Assembly: GCF_013031405.1 (NCBI RefSeq) | Contig: NZ_WPZY01000004.1 | Location: forward strand, 124,001 to 188,000 | Length of the DNA stretch: 64,000 nucleotides | DNA from: Ruegeria sp. HKCCD8929 | GTDB lineage: Bacteria > Pseudomonadota > Alphaproteobacteria > Rhodobacterales > Rhodobacteraceae | Direction of reading: 5' to 3' | In this document: in pieces, positions 16,065 to 24,825 of the stretch | Layout: each line of letters begins with the position of its first letter | Position numbering within the stretch: the stretch's first letter is position 1 | Position numbers and translations under genes: made by a program | The notes under the pieces: generated by a model | Told to the model about the DNA's origin: nothing | What the model saw: only the letters and a program-made list of their open reading frames with translations | The model's database searches: none

Positions 16065-16900
16065 ATGACCAGGCCGGAAAAAGTCATTTTGCCTGGCCTG
16101 TGATCGGTCTGCCGGGGTACTTTCCGGCGTGCCGACCTCAACTTCAGAGTGCGTGCGGGGCCGTTAATTCGACCCGATTGCAGACCAGAGAAAACCAGGG
16201 GGACGGCTCTCTGATCGGTGCGCCCTGAAGCGTCCTTGCGCTGATACGATTGCGATCAGCGATGTTCAATTCGGTCACAAAGATACATTTTGCAAGCACG
16301 ATTTCTTGCCCGCGTCCCACGCCCGATGCACGGGATACACGGACATGGAACCTGCGAATGTCAGAACGTGGCGCATCGGTTCGCTTTTGACGACGATCCG
16401 TAGCACTTTTTTTCCCACACCCACGGTTGATTACTCTAGTGCGATTGAGCCCCGGGCCAACCCGAGGGCTGGATGAGGTGCCCGCCGCAGCACGCAAAAC
16501 ACAGAGGCGCTTTCCGCCCCGGCCGGAAAAACGACGTTGTTCTGGCTGAGATATGATTATCCCACGTGTCACGTTGTGCAGCCCCATCAAATGCCGAGGC
16601 AACCCGAATACCGTGAATGCGGACGCGCCCCCGATGCCATTTGGCGAGCAGCAGGCCGGTTAACGCAAGTATCAAATTGTGAAAGGGGCATTTGCCGCGA
16701 ATACTGCGCAAAAACGCGCCGACACAATCTTTGGTTGTCGGCGGAAAGCAGCGCGTACCGCCTACAATAAGGCCGAAGGGAATTTTTCCCTTGCGGGTAA
16801 CCGATTCTCTAACCTGCTGTCCGGCGGTGCTTTCCCCCGCTTGCCTAAGCGGTTTCGGCACCTAAGATGACATATCCGGAGGGAGTGTTTGGGAGGGGGC
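16065..16900. other. about 0.84 kb without a convincing gene
   Basis: No reading frame here has recognisable domain content. Two minus-strand open frames, about 152 and 141 codons long (16602-16144 and 16861-16436), overlap each other, are rich in Arg, Cys and His, and lack good ribosome sites. Base composition looks more AT-rich than in the flanking genes, with several short A/T runs. The stretch may be decayed coding sequence or a long regulatory region for the gentisate genes. The last 20 bases hold the gentisate dioxygenase ribosome site. Confidence 0.6.
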
Positions 16901-17935
16901 ATGAGCGAAGAACTCGGAACGCTGGAGGACTTGCCACAAGACTATCGCGACGAATTGGACCGCGCCGGGGTGGCACCTCTCTGGCCGATGATGCGAAACG
17001 TGCTGCCGCACGGTGCACCGCAACCGGTGACGCAACCCAGTCATTGGACCTATGGCGCACTCCGCCCGCTGCTGCTGCGTGCAGGTGAGCTGACGCCAGT
17101 GGAAAAGGCCGAGCGCCGGGTGTTGGTGCTGTCGGACCCGGGTCGCGGGGTCGGGGCAATGCAGGCGACCTCGACAATCTATCTGGGGATGCAGTTGCTC
17201 TTGCCGGGCGAAAGCGCGCCTGCTCATCGTCATACGCCGTCTGCCGTGCGGATTGTTGTCGAAGGGACGGGCGGCTATACCGTGGTCGATGGTGAGCGGC
17301 TGCCGATGGAAGAGGGCGATCTGGTTCTGACCCCGTGCGGCGAGTGGCACGATCATGGCCATGACGGGGATGAACCGGTCATCTGGCTCGACGCGCTGGA
17401 CCTGCCGCTGTTTGTGTATCTCGAAGGCTCTTACGCCATCGAAGGCGAGCTGCAGGCGCAGCGCAACCGACCCGATGCCAGTCAAGTCGAATACCGGGCG
17501 GCGGGTCTCGCGCCCACCCGGCGGCCCGGTCAGCGCCCCCGCCGCTATCCGATGCTGCGCTATCCGTGGACCGGGACCGAGGCCGCGTTGCGCCAGATGG
17601 CAACCTACGGCGAGGGGATTGCCGAGCTGGATTACATCAATCCCGAAACCGGCGAGGATGTGCTGCCTGCGCTGGGCTTTACCGCAATGATGCTACACTC
17701 CGAGCAGACGCATGCACCGCCGCTACGTTCCTCGTCTTGCGCTTTCCACGTGGTTCTCGGCGAAGGCGAGACGGTCGTGAACGGCAAGGTGATCCAATGG
17801 GGGCCGAAGGATACGTTCACGGCGCCGGTCTTTGCCGACATTTCTCACAGCGCGGGCACAGAGGCTTTTCTGATCCGCATTCACGACCGCCCGCTGCAGG
17901 ACAAGCTGGGCTATTACGAGGAGCGTCCGCGATGA
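16901..17935 (+). CDS. gentisate 1,2-dioxygenase
   Basis: Gentisate 1,2-dioxygenase opens the ring of 2,5-dihydroxybenzoate to maleylpyruvate using Fe(II) and oxygen. The 344-residue protein is a bicupin: cupin 1 at about 95-165 with iron ligands His109 and His111 (HRHTPSAVR) and His150 (WHDHGH), and a second cupin-like domain at about 245-330. The ATG at 16901 follows GGGAGGGGG and is preferred over an in-frame TTG at 16889. It overlaps the next gene by four bases (ATGA). The following hydrolase and FAD hydroxylase give a complete 3-hydroxybenzoate to gentisate route apart from the isomerase. Confidence 0.92.
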   Translation: MSEELGTLEDLPQDYRDELDRAGVAPLWPMMRNVLPHGAPQPVTQPSHWTYGALRPLLLRAGELTPVEKAERRVLVLSDPGRGVGAMQATSTIYLGMQLLLPGESAPAHRHTPSAVRIVVEGTGGYTVVDGERLPMEEGDLVLTPCGEWHDHGHDGDEPVIWLDALDLPLFVYLEGSYAIEGELQAQRNRPDASQVEYRAAGLAPTRRPGQRPRRYPMLRYPWTGTEAALRQMATYGEGIAELDYINPETGEDVLPALGFTAMMLHSEQTHAPPLRSSSCAFHVVLGEGETVVNGKVIQWGPKDTFTAPVFADISHSAGTEAFLIRIHDRPLQDKLGYYEERPR

Positions 17936-18630
17936 GCGACAGCCTGTTCACCCTCCCCCATATCCCCGGCATTCCGGTCAGGGGTGAGGCAGCCACCTAT
18001 CCCATCGGCCGGATCTTTTGCGTCGGCCGGAACTATGCCGCCCACGCCGCCGAGATGGGGCACGAGGTGGATCGCGAAGCGCCATTTTACTTCACCAAAT
18101 CCGCCGCCAACGCGGTGCTGGCCGGAGCCGAGGTGCCCTATCCACCGGGAACGGAGAATTTCCATTATGAGATGGAACTGGCGCTAGCCATCGGCAAACC
18201 GGTGTTCAAGGCCAGCCGGGACGAAGCGTGGGGGGCCGTTTACGCTTATGGCTGCGCGCTGGACATGACCCGGCGCGATCTGCAGATTCGCGAGCGCAAC
18301 AAGCAGCGCCCCTGGGACCTGGGCAAGGACGTCGAAAACGCTGCCGTCTTTGCTCCGCTGACCAGGGCCGGGGACTGGTCGCCCGAGGACGACAAGCGCA
18401 TTCATCTTGAGGTGAATGGTGAGATCAAACAGGACGCGACCCTTGCGGAGCTGATCTGGAAGATCGACGAGATCGTCAGCCACCTGTCCGGCTTCTACCA
18501 CATGCGCCCCGGAGACCTGATCATGACCGGCACGCCCGCCGGGGTTGGTCCGGTTGGGCCGGGCGATGTCATCACCGGCGGGGTCGATGGCCTCGACCCC
18601 ATCCAACTGACCCTGACGGCGCCCGAGTAA
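17932..18630 (+). CDS. fumarylpyruvate hydrolase (FAH family)
   Basis: This 232-residue fumarylacetoacetate-hydrolase-family enzyme should split fumarylpyruvate, or maleylpyruvate directly, into pyruvate and a C4 acid. The family motifs are present: IFCVGRNYAAHAAEMG near residue 24, FYFTKSAANAV, the metal-binding EMELA after FHY, and GDLIMTGTPAGVGPV near the end. The ATG at 17932 overlaps the stop of gentisate dioxygenase. Length and context match NagK-like fumarylpyruvate hydrolases. No maleylpyruvate isomerase is seen nearby, so the exact substrate is open. Confidence 0.88.
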   Translation: MSDSLFTLPHIPGIPVRGEAATYPIGRIFCVGRNYAAHAAEMGHEVDREAPFYFTKSAANAVLAGAEVPYPPGTENFHYEMELALAIGKPVFKASRDEAWGAVYAYGCALDMTRRDLQIRERNKQRPWDLGKDVENAAVFAPLTRAGDWSPEDDKRIHLEVNGEIKQDATLAELIWKIDEIVSHLSGFYHMRPGDLIMTGTPAGVGPVGPGDVITGGVDGLDPIQLTLTAPE

Positions 18631-18633
18631 TCC

Positions 18634-19827
18634 ATGAGCGCCGACCGCATCCTGACCGCGGGCGGTGGGATCGGAGGTCTCGCCACCGCCATCGGCCTTG
18701 CCCGGCAGGGTCAGCGGGTGATGGTGCTTGAGAAGGCGGCGCAGTTCGGCGAGATCGGGGCAGGCATCCAACTGGGTCCCAACGCCTTTCATGCTTTCGA
18801 CTATCTGGGCGTCGGCGATGCCGCGCGGGCCATGGCGGTTTATATCGACAACCTGCGCCTGATGGATGCGCTGAGCGGTGAAGAGATAACTCGCATTCCG
18901 CTGGGCGACGCTTTCCGCACGCGCATGGGCAACCCTTATGCGGTGGTCCATCGGGGCGAGCTGCATGGGATCTTTCTAAAAGCCTGCCGCGACAATCCGC
19001 TGATAGACCTGCGCACCAACAGCGCGGTTCACAACTACGCGCAGGACGGCGCACTGGTCACGGCCATCCTGCACGACGGTACGCGCGTGGACGGCAAGGC
19101 GCTGATCGGCGCGGATGGGCTCTGGTCGCGGGTGCGCAGGCAGATGCTGGACGATGACCCGCCGCGCGTCTCGGGCCACACCACCTACCGCTCGGTGATC
19201 CCGGTCGAGGATATGCCCGAGGACTTGCGCTGGAACGCCGCCACGCTGTGGGCCGGACCGAAATGCCACATCGTGCACTATCCACTGTCAGGCTGGAAAA
19301 GCTTCAACCTCGTGGTCACTTATCACAACGACGCGCCCGAACCGGTGGCGGGTCAGCCCGTTGGCCATGACGAGGTGCGGCGCGGGTTCGAACATGTCAG
19401 CCCCGTCGCCCGGCAGGTGATCGACAAGGGCAAGGACTGGAAGCTCTGGGTGCTCTGCGACCGCGACCCGGTCATGCGTTGGACCGATGGGCGGGTGGCG
19501 CTGCTGGGGGATGCGGCCCATCCGATGCTGCAATATTTCGCCCAAGGCGCCTGCATGGCGATGGAGGATGCGGTCTGCCTGTCAGATTTGTTCCGCGACA
19601 GCGGCGACATCGAGACTATCCTTCGGACCTTTCAGGAAAAACGCCGCTTGCGTACCGCACGGGTTCAGTTGCAGTCTCGGGAGATCGGAGACCACATCTA
19701 TCACCCCGACGGGGCTCATGCGGCGCTCAGAAACGCGATCATGAGCGCCAGAACCCCCGCGCAATGGTACGATGCGGTCGAATGGCTGTACGGCAGCACC
19801 GGGTTGGAGGGCCGGGTGGGCGCCTGA
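18634..19827 (+). CDS. FAD-dependent 3-hydroxybenzoate 6-monooxygenase
   Basis: This 397-residue group A flavin monooxygenase has the dinucleotide-binding motif GGGIGGLATAIGLARQG at about residues 10-26, the DG motif in LIGADGLWSRVR near 155, and the GD motif in GDAAHPMLQYFAQGACMAMED near 290. The family includes salicylate and 3-hydroxybenzoate hydroxylases. Its position directly after gentisate dioxygenase and the FAH hydrolase points to NADH-dependent 6-hydroxylation of 3-hydroxybenzoate to gentisate. Salicylate 5-hydroxylation is normally done by a different enzyme type. Only three bases separate it from the hydrolase gene. Confidence 0.88.
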   Translation: MSADRILTAGGGIGGLATAIGLARQGQRVMVLEKAAQFGEIGAGIQLGPNAFHAFDYLGVGDAARAMAVYIDNLRLMDALSGEEITRIPLGDAFRTRMGNPYAVVHRGELHGIFLKACRDNPLIDLRTNSAVHNYAQDGALVTAILHDGTRVDGKALIGADGLWSRVRRQMLDDDPPRVSGHTTYRSVIPVEDMPEDLRWNAATLWAGPKCHIVHYPLSGWKSFNLVVTYHNDAPEPVAGQPVGHDEVRRGFEHVSPVARQVIDKGKDWKLWVLCDRDPVMRWTDGRVALLGDAAHPMLQYFAQGACMAMEDAVCLSDLFRDSGDIETILRTFQEKRRLRTARVQLQSREIGDHIYHPDGAHAALRNAIMSARTPAQWYDAVEWLYGSTGLEGRVGA

Positions 19828-19839
19828 CACGAAGATATG

Positions 19840-19882
19840 AGCAATATATTGCAAAGCTGAATGCAATTTGCATTATATTGCC
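19840..19882. promoter_or_regulatory. BoxR-type operator pair upstream of the TRAP genes
   Basis: Two sites fit a TGCA-N6-TGCA pattern with at most one mismatch: AGCA-ATATAT-TGCA at 19840-19853 and TGCA-TTATAT-TGCC at 19869-19882, with another TGCA at 19862. They end 28 bases before the dctP start codon. Near-identical sites precede the benzoate-CoA ligase, boxC and boxR genes. BzdR/BoxR regulators are reported to recognise TGCA-containing repeats, so benzoyl-CoA-responsive control of uptake is inferred. Confidence 0.65.
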
Positions 19883-19910
19883 CGAAATGAGGGGTCAAAG
19901 GGAGGATGAC

Positions 19911-20957
19911 ATGACCTATCGCAGAACGCTTCTGGGCGTGATCGGCGGCGCGGCGGTTGCCGCGCTGACCACGGGGTTCAGTGCCGGATCGGCGCTGGCG
20001 CAGGAGGTCACGCTGAAACTCCACCAGTTCCTGCCGGCGCAGGCCAATGTGCCGAAACTGGTGCTGGATGTCTGGGCGGACAATGTGGAAAAGGACTCGG
20101 ATGGGCGGATCAAGGTCGAGCGCTACCCCTCGATGCAACTGGGCGGCAAGCCGCCGGAACTGATCGACCAGGCCATCGATGGCGTGGCGGATGTGGTCTG
20201 GACCGTGGTGGGCTATACGCCGGGACGCTTCCCCAGCACCGAAGTGTTCGAGCTGCCCTTCATGATGACCGATGCCCGCGCGGTCAGCCGCGCTTATTGG
20301 GAGATGTTCGAAAAGCACATGAAGGATGATGAGTTCAAGGACGTCCACATCCTTGGCACCTGGGTGCACGGCCCAGGCATGATCCATACCGCGGACCCGG
20401 TGGAAAGCCCCCAAGACCTGCAGGGCATGAAGATCCGCGGCGGCTCGCGCTCGGTCAACGCGCTGCTGACCAAGCTGGGCGCGACCCCGGTCGGCATGCC
20501 GGTGCCCGCGGTGCCCGAGGGACTGTCCAAAGGCGTCATCGACGGCACCACCATCCCGTGGGAGGTGACAACGGCGCTGAAAGTGCCGGAACTGGTCGAG
20601 AACCATACCGAGTTCGAAGGCCGCGCGCTTTACACGCTGACCTTCGTGCTGGCGATGAACAAGGCCAAGTATGACAGCCTGCCGGACGACCTGAAAAAGG
20701 TGGTCGACGACAATTCCGGACTGGAATTCTCGGTCTTTGCCGGTGGGACCCAGGCCGACGCCGATGGCCCGGCCCGCGTGGTGGCCGAGGATCTGGGCAA
20801 CAACATCATCACCATCGACGAAGCGGGTGTCGAGGAATGGCGCGCGCTGGCTCAGCCGATCTATGACGAGTGGGTCGCCGACATGAACGCCAAGGGCAAG
20901 GACGGTCAGGCCCTTCTGGACGAGGCACGCGCGCTGATCGAGGAATACTCGCAATAA
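19911..20957 (+). CDS. dctP: TRAP transporter solute-binding protein (DctP family)
   Basis: This 348-residue periplasmic binding protein of a tripartite ATP-independent transporter has a signal peptide (MTYRRTLLGVIGG..., cleavage after ALA near residue 31). The DctP body includes LKLHQFLPAQANVPKLVLDVW, ELIDQAIDGVADVVWTV and GMKIRGGSRSVNALL; the Arg in MKIRGG normally binds the substrate carboxylate. The ATG at 19911 follows GGGAGGATG. Position between 3-hydroxybenzoate and benzoate catabolic genes and the operator sites upstream point to aromatic acid uptake, which is inference. Confidence 0.9.
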   Translation: MTYRRTLLGVIGGAAVAALTTGFSAGSALAQEVTLKLHQFLPAQANVPKLVLDVWADNVEKDSDGRIKVERYPSMQLGGKPPELIDQAIDGVADVVWTVVGYTPGRFPSTEVFELPFMMTDARAVSRAYWEMFEKHMKDDEFKDVHILGTWVHGPGMIHTADPVESPQDLQGMKIRGGSRSVNALLTKLGATPVGMPVPAVPEGLSKGVIDGTTIPWEVTTALKVPELVENHTEFEGRALYTLTFVLAMNKAKYDSLPDDLKKVVDDNSGLEFSVFAGGTQADADGPARVVAEDLGNNIITIDEAGVEEWRALAQPIYDEWVADMNAKGKDGQALLDEARALIEEYSQ

Positions 20958-20964
20958 CTGCACC

Positions 20965-20992
20965 GGGTCATGGCGGGCCTCTGCCATGACCC
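20965..20992 (+). other. hairpin between dctP and dctQ
   Basis: GGGTCATGGC (20965-20974) and GCCATGACCC (20983-20992) form a perfect 10-bp stem with an 8-base loop, shortly after the dctP stop. Such a stem probably protects the dctP transcript so that the binding protein is made in excess over the membrane subunits. Confidence 0.7.
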
Positions 20993-21023
20993 CAATAAAA
21001 CCCGGGGAACGGATTGAGGACCG

Positions 21024-21608
21024 ATGCATAAACTGATGATGGGGTTGGCCAGAACGCTGGCCATCATCGGCGGGATCGTCCTGAGCGCCCTGATCCTGCT
21101 GACTTGCGTGTCCATTCTGGGCCGCCTGCTGAACGGGGTCTTTCACAGCGATTTCATGGAGAGCATCGCCCCCGGCTTTTCCCGCTGGGCCATCGAAATG
21201 GGTGTCGGGCCGGTCAACGGTGACTTTGAACTGGTCGAGGCCGGGGTGGCCTTTGCCATCTTCTGCTTTCTGCCTCTGTGTCAGATCACCGCCGGGCATG
21301 CCTCGGTGGACATCCTGACCAACAGCTTTCCCAAGGGCGTGAACCGCTTCCTGCGCATGGTGACCGAAATCGTCTTTGCCGCCGTCCTCATCCTGATCGC
21401 ATGGAAGCTGTTCGATGGCATGATCAGCAAGCGGCAATATGGCGAGACCACTTTTCTGCTGCAATTCCCCATCTGGTGGGCCTATGCGCTGAGCTTTGTT
21501 GCCTCGCTAGCGGCGGCAATTGTGGGCCTCTACATGGCCGGGGTCCGGATTTATGAGTTCTTTACCGGCCGCATCCTGGTCTGGGACGGCATGGAGGCAG
21601 GCCATTGA
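21024..21608 (+). CDS. dctQ: TRAP transporter small membrane subunit (DctQ family)
   Basis: This 194-residue protein has four predicted membrane helices. DctQ-family features include VEAGVAFAIFCFLPLCQITAG followed by HASVDILT, and WWAYALSFVASLAAA near the C-terminus. It forms the membrane module with DctM and docks the DctP binding protein. Its stop codon overlaps the TTG start of dctM by three bases, so expression of the two is coupled. Confidence 0.88.
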   Translation: MHKLMMGLARTLAIIGGIVLSALILLTCVSILGRLLNGVFHSDFMESIAPGFSRWAIEMGVGPVNGDFELVEAGVAFAIFCFLPLCQITAGHASVDILTNSFPKGVNRFLRMVTEIVFAAVLILIAWKLFDGMISKRQYGETTFLLQFPIWWAYALSFVASLAAAIVGLYMAGVRIYEFFTGRILVWDGMEAGH

Positions 21609-23104
21609 CCGCGCTTGAGATCGGGATTGCGTCCTTTCCCGCCCTGATGGCTCTGATCTTTCTGAGGGTACCCATCGGACTGGCGATGTTCCTTGTCGGA
21701 CTCGTGGGCCTCGTATGGGTGACGGACGGCACGCAGGTCGCCTTTGCGCGGCTCAAGAACGAGACCTACACGACCTTTTCCAGCTATTCGCTGACCATCG
21801 TGCCGATGTTCCTGCTGATGGGGCATTTCGCGACGCTGGGCGGCATGTCGAACGCGCTGTTCAAGGCCGCCGAAGGCTGGCTGGGCCACAAACGTGGCGG
21901 CGTGGCCATGGCCTCGATCGGGGCCTGTGCTGGGTTCGGGGCAATCTGCGGCTCATCACTGGCGACGGCAGCCACCATGGGCCGCGTGGCGCTGCCGGAG
22001 CTGAAGCAATACGGATATGCAGGCGGGTTCTCAACTGCGACACTGGCGGCGGGCGGCACGCTGGGCATCCTGATCCCACCCTCGGTGGTGCTGGTGATCT
22101 ACGCGATCCTGACCGAGCAGAACATCGCCAAACTGTTCCTCGCCGCCTTCATCCCCGGCATTCTGGCGGCGGTGGGCTATGTCATTGCGATCTCGATCTA
22201 TGTCCGCCTGTACCCTGAAAGCGCGGGCACGCGGCCCCCGGTCCCTTATGCCGAACGCTTTGCCGCGCTGCTGCAGGTCTGGCCGGTGCTACTGGTCTTC
22301 AGCCTTGTGGTGGGCGGCATCTACCTGGGCTGGTTCACCCCCACCGAAGGCGCAGCAGTGGGCGCGTTCGGCACCGGCGTCATAGCCTTTTTCAACGGCG
22401 GCCTGACCCGCGCCACGCTGGCCGACAGTTTCATCGTCACCGCGCGCTCAACCGCGATGATCTTTTTCATCGTACTGGGTGCCGGTTTCTACAACGGTTT
22501 CCTCGCGCTCACCCAGGTACCGCAGGAACTGTCGAACTATGTCGTCAGCCAGGGCTTTTCGCCCTGGATTGTCCTGGCGCTGATCCTGTGTTTCTACCTC
22601 ATCTTCGGCTGCCTGATGGACAGTCTGTCGATGATCCTGCTAACCATCCCGATCTTCTTTCCGGTGATCTCGGCGATGGATTTCAACCTGATCTCGCTGA
22701 CCGCCATGCAGGCCGAGGCGGCGATGGAGGTGCTGAACAGCGGCGTTCCCGAAGGGATGGGGGCCGAGATGCTGGCCTCGATCCAGGAGGCCATCGCCAC
22801 CGGCACCGAACTCACCCGCGAGCAGATGAAAGAACTGGGCATCCGCGTCACCCGCGGCATGGCCAATCGGATCGAGGCGGAACATGTCGCCATCTGGTTC
22901 GGCATCCTCGTGCTGATCGTCGTCGAGGTCGGGCTGATCACACCGCCGGTGGGCATGAACCTGTTCATCATCAACGCCATGGACCGCTCGACCCGTATGA
23001 TCGAGACCTACAAGGCGGTGCTGTTCTTCGTGGCTTCGGACATCATCCGGGTCATCATCCTTGTCGCCTTTCCGGCCATCACCCTGTTCCTGCTGCCAGG
23101 CTGA
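21605..23104 (+). CDS. dctM: TRAP transporter large permease (DctM family)
   Basis: DctM is the sodium-coupled permease of the TRAP system. The 499-residue protein has about a dozen hydrophobic helices. The family blocks LTIVPMFLLMGHFATLGGMS, ASIGACAGFGAICGSS, GTLGILIPPSVVLVIYAILT and EVGLITPPVGMNLFIINAM are all visible. The start is a TTG at 21605 inside the end of dctQ. A roughly 80-residue insert between about 360 and 430 is longer than in the smallest members. The next promoter region begins 30 bases downstream. Confidence 0.9.
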   Translation: MTALEIGIASFPALMALIFLRVPIGLAMFLVGLVGLVWVTDGTQVAFARLKNETYTTFSSYSLTIVPMFLLMGHFATLGGMSNALFKAAEGWLGHKRGGVAMASIGACAGFGAICGSSLATAATMGRVALPELKQYGYAGGFSTATLAAGGTLGILIPPSVVLVIYAILTEQNIAKLFLAAFIPGILAAVGYVIAISIYVRLYPESAGTRPPVPYAERFAALLQVWPVLLVFSLVVGGIYLGWFTPTEGAAVGAFGTGVIAFFNGGLTRATLADSFIVTARSTAMIFFIVLGAGFYNGFLALTQVPQELSNYVVSQGFSPWIVLALILCFYLIFGCLMDSLSMILLTIPIFFPVISAMDFNLISLTAMQAEAAMEVLNSGVPEGMGAEMLASIQEAIATGTELTREQMKELGIRVTRGMANRIEAEHVAIWFGILVLIVVEVGLITPPVGMNLFIINAMDRSTRMIETYKAVLFFVASDIIRVIILVAFPAITLFLLPG

Positions 23105-23136
23105 GACCCGCCGGTTCCGCCTCAGGGCTCGTTTTG

Positions 23137-23211
23137 TGCAGTAAGTTGCATGATAATGCTTTCGTGATTAGCAATATCTTGCATAAATGAGCCTGAAATG
23201 CATTATGTGCG
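23137..23211. promoter_or_regulatory. BoxR-type operator array upstream of benzoate-CoA ligase
   Basis: Three TGCA-like boxes lie exactly 10 bp apart: TGCA at 23137, TGCA at 23147 and TGCT at 23157. They are followed by AGCA-ATATCT-TGCA at 23170-23183 and TGCA-TTATG-TGCG at 23199-23211 (5-base spacer). The 10-bp period puts the boxes on one face of the helix. The array ends about 80 bases before the ligase ATG. Promoter elements themselves could not be placed with confidence. Confidence 0.65.
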
Positions 23212-23292
23212 CCGCAGGGGAGAGGCGCGCGCGGGATGGCCTTCGGGCCGCCTGCGCGCTGCCCCCGGCCAATCACGCGGGGAGGTGACAGG

Positions 23293-24825
23293 ATGAGCGG
23301 AAACGCCGCGCATTATTTCGTGGACCGGCATGTGGGCGAGGGACGCGGCCACCGGCGCGCGTTTCGCGAGGCTGGCGGGCAGAAACGGGTGCTGACCTAT
23401 CGCGAGCTTTCCGAAACCTCCGCCTGCGTTGCTGATGCTCTGACCCGCGCGGGAGTACAAAGAGAGGCGCGCGCGGCCATGTTGGTGCTGGACCAGATCG
23501 AGTTCCCGCAGATCTTCTGGGGTTGCCTCAAGGCGGGCGTGGTGCCGGTTCCGATCAACACCCTGCTCGCCGCACCGGTCTATGAGGCGATCCTGAACGA
23601 CAGCCGCGCCACCTGCCTGTTCGTGTCCGAGGAATTGTGGCCGGTGGTGCAGGCCGCTGCCCTAGCCTCGCCGCATCTGACCCGCATCGTGGTAATCGGC
23701 AGCGCCGCGAACGGCACGCAGAGCTTTGCCGAGTTCACGGAGGGAGCAACCCCGGTCGAGGCCGTCGAAACCTCGGACGATGATGTGGCGTTCTGGCTCT
23801 ATTCCTCGGGCTCCACCGGGCAGCCCAAGGGCGTGCGCCATGTGCATGGCAGCCTCAAGGCCACCGCCGATACCTACGGCGCGCAGGTGTTGCAGATCCA
23901 GCCCGACGACGTGGTTTTCTCTGCCGCCAAACTGTTCTTTGCCTATGGGCTCGGCAACGCCATGACCTTTCCCATGTCGGTTGGCGCCGAGACGATCCTG
24001 TTCGACGGACGGCCCACCCCGGACGCCGCTATCGACATTATCGCCACCGAAAAGCCTACCGTGTTCTGCGGGGTACCGACGCTCTACGCCGCCACCGTTG
24101 CTCAACTCGAACAGCAGGGCGTGCCGGATGTGCCCCTGCGCCGCTGCATCTCGGCGGGCGAGGCGCTGCCGGAAGAGATCGGGCGGTCGTGGCAGAAATT
24201 GTGGGGCGTGGATATCCTGGACGGTGTCGGCTCGACCGAAATGCTGCACATCTTCCTGTCGAACGCGCCTGACGATGTGGCCTATGGCACCTCGGGTCGC
24301 CCGGTTCCGGGTTACGAGGTGCGGCTGGTCGATGAGGACGGCGCCGATGTGGACACCGGCAGCTTGGGTGAGATGCTGGTGCGCGGCGCCTCGGCAGCGG
24401 ATGGTTACTGGAACAAACGCGACAAGAGCCGCGCCACCTTCGAGGGTGAATGGACCCGTACTGGCGATAAATACGAACAGACCGAAGACGGTCGCTATGT
24501 CTATTGCGGGCGCACGGACGACATGTTCAAGGTCTCGGGCATCTGGGTCTCGCCCTTCGAGGTCGAACAGGCGCTGGTCTCACACCCGGCGGTGCTTGAG
24601 GCGGCGGTGGTCGCCAATCGCGACGGCGACGGGCTGGAAAAACCCCGGGCCTATATCGTGCTGAAACAGGATGAGGCGGACGGGCTGGCGGATGAGCTGA
24701 GAGAGTTCGTCAAGGACAAGGTCGGCAAGTGGAAATACCCGCGCTGGATCGATTTCGTCGACGACCTGCCCAAGACCGCCACCGGCAAGATCCAGCGCTT
24801 CAAGCTGCGGGAGGGGGCGCAATGA
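23293..24825 (+). CDS. bclA: benzoate-CoA ligase
   Basis: This ATP-dependent acyl-CoA ligase of 510 residues activates benzoate to benzoyl-CoA, the entry step of the box pathway. The AMP-binding motif YSSGSTGQPKGVRH lies at 170-183, FAYGLGNAMTFPMSVGA near 220 is typical of benzoate-CoA ligases, and the C-terminal catalytic Lys is at about 499 in TATGKIQRFKLR. The ATG at 23293 follows GGAGGTGACAGG. The stop overlaps the alpha/beta hydrolase start (ATGA). The upstream operator array and downstream boxCBA genes support benzoate over other aryl acids. Confidence 0.92.
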   Translation: MSGNAAHYFVDRHVGEGRGHRRAFREAGGQKRVLTYRELSETSACVADALTRAGVQREARAAMLVLDQIEFPQIFWGCLKAGVVPVPINTLLAAPVYEAILNDSRATCLFVSEELWPVVQAAALASPHLTRIVVIGSAANGTQSFAEFTEGATPVEAVETSDDDVAFWLYSSGSTGQPKGVRHVHGSLKATADTYGAQVLQIQPDDVVFSAAKLFFAYGLGNAMTFPMSVGAETILFDGRPTPDAAIDIIATEKPTVFCGVPTLYAATVAQLEQQGVPDVPLRRCISAGEALPEEIGRSWQKLWGVDILDGVGSTEMLHIFLSNAPDDVAYGTSGRPVPGYEVRLVDEDGADVDTGSLGEMLVRGASAADGYWNKRDKSRATFEGEWTRTGDKYEQTEDGRYVYCGRTDDMFKVSGIWVSPFEVEQALVSHPAVLEAAVVANRDGDGLEKPRAYIVLKQDEADGLADELREFVKDKVGKWKYPRWIDFVDDLPKTATGKIQRFKLREGAQ

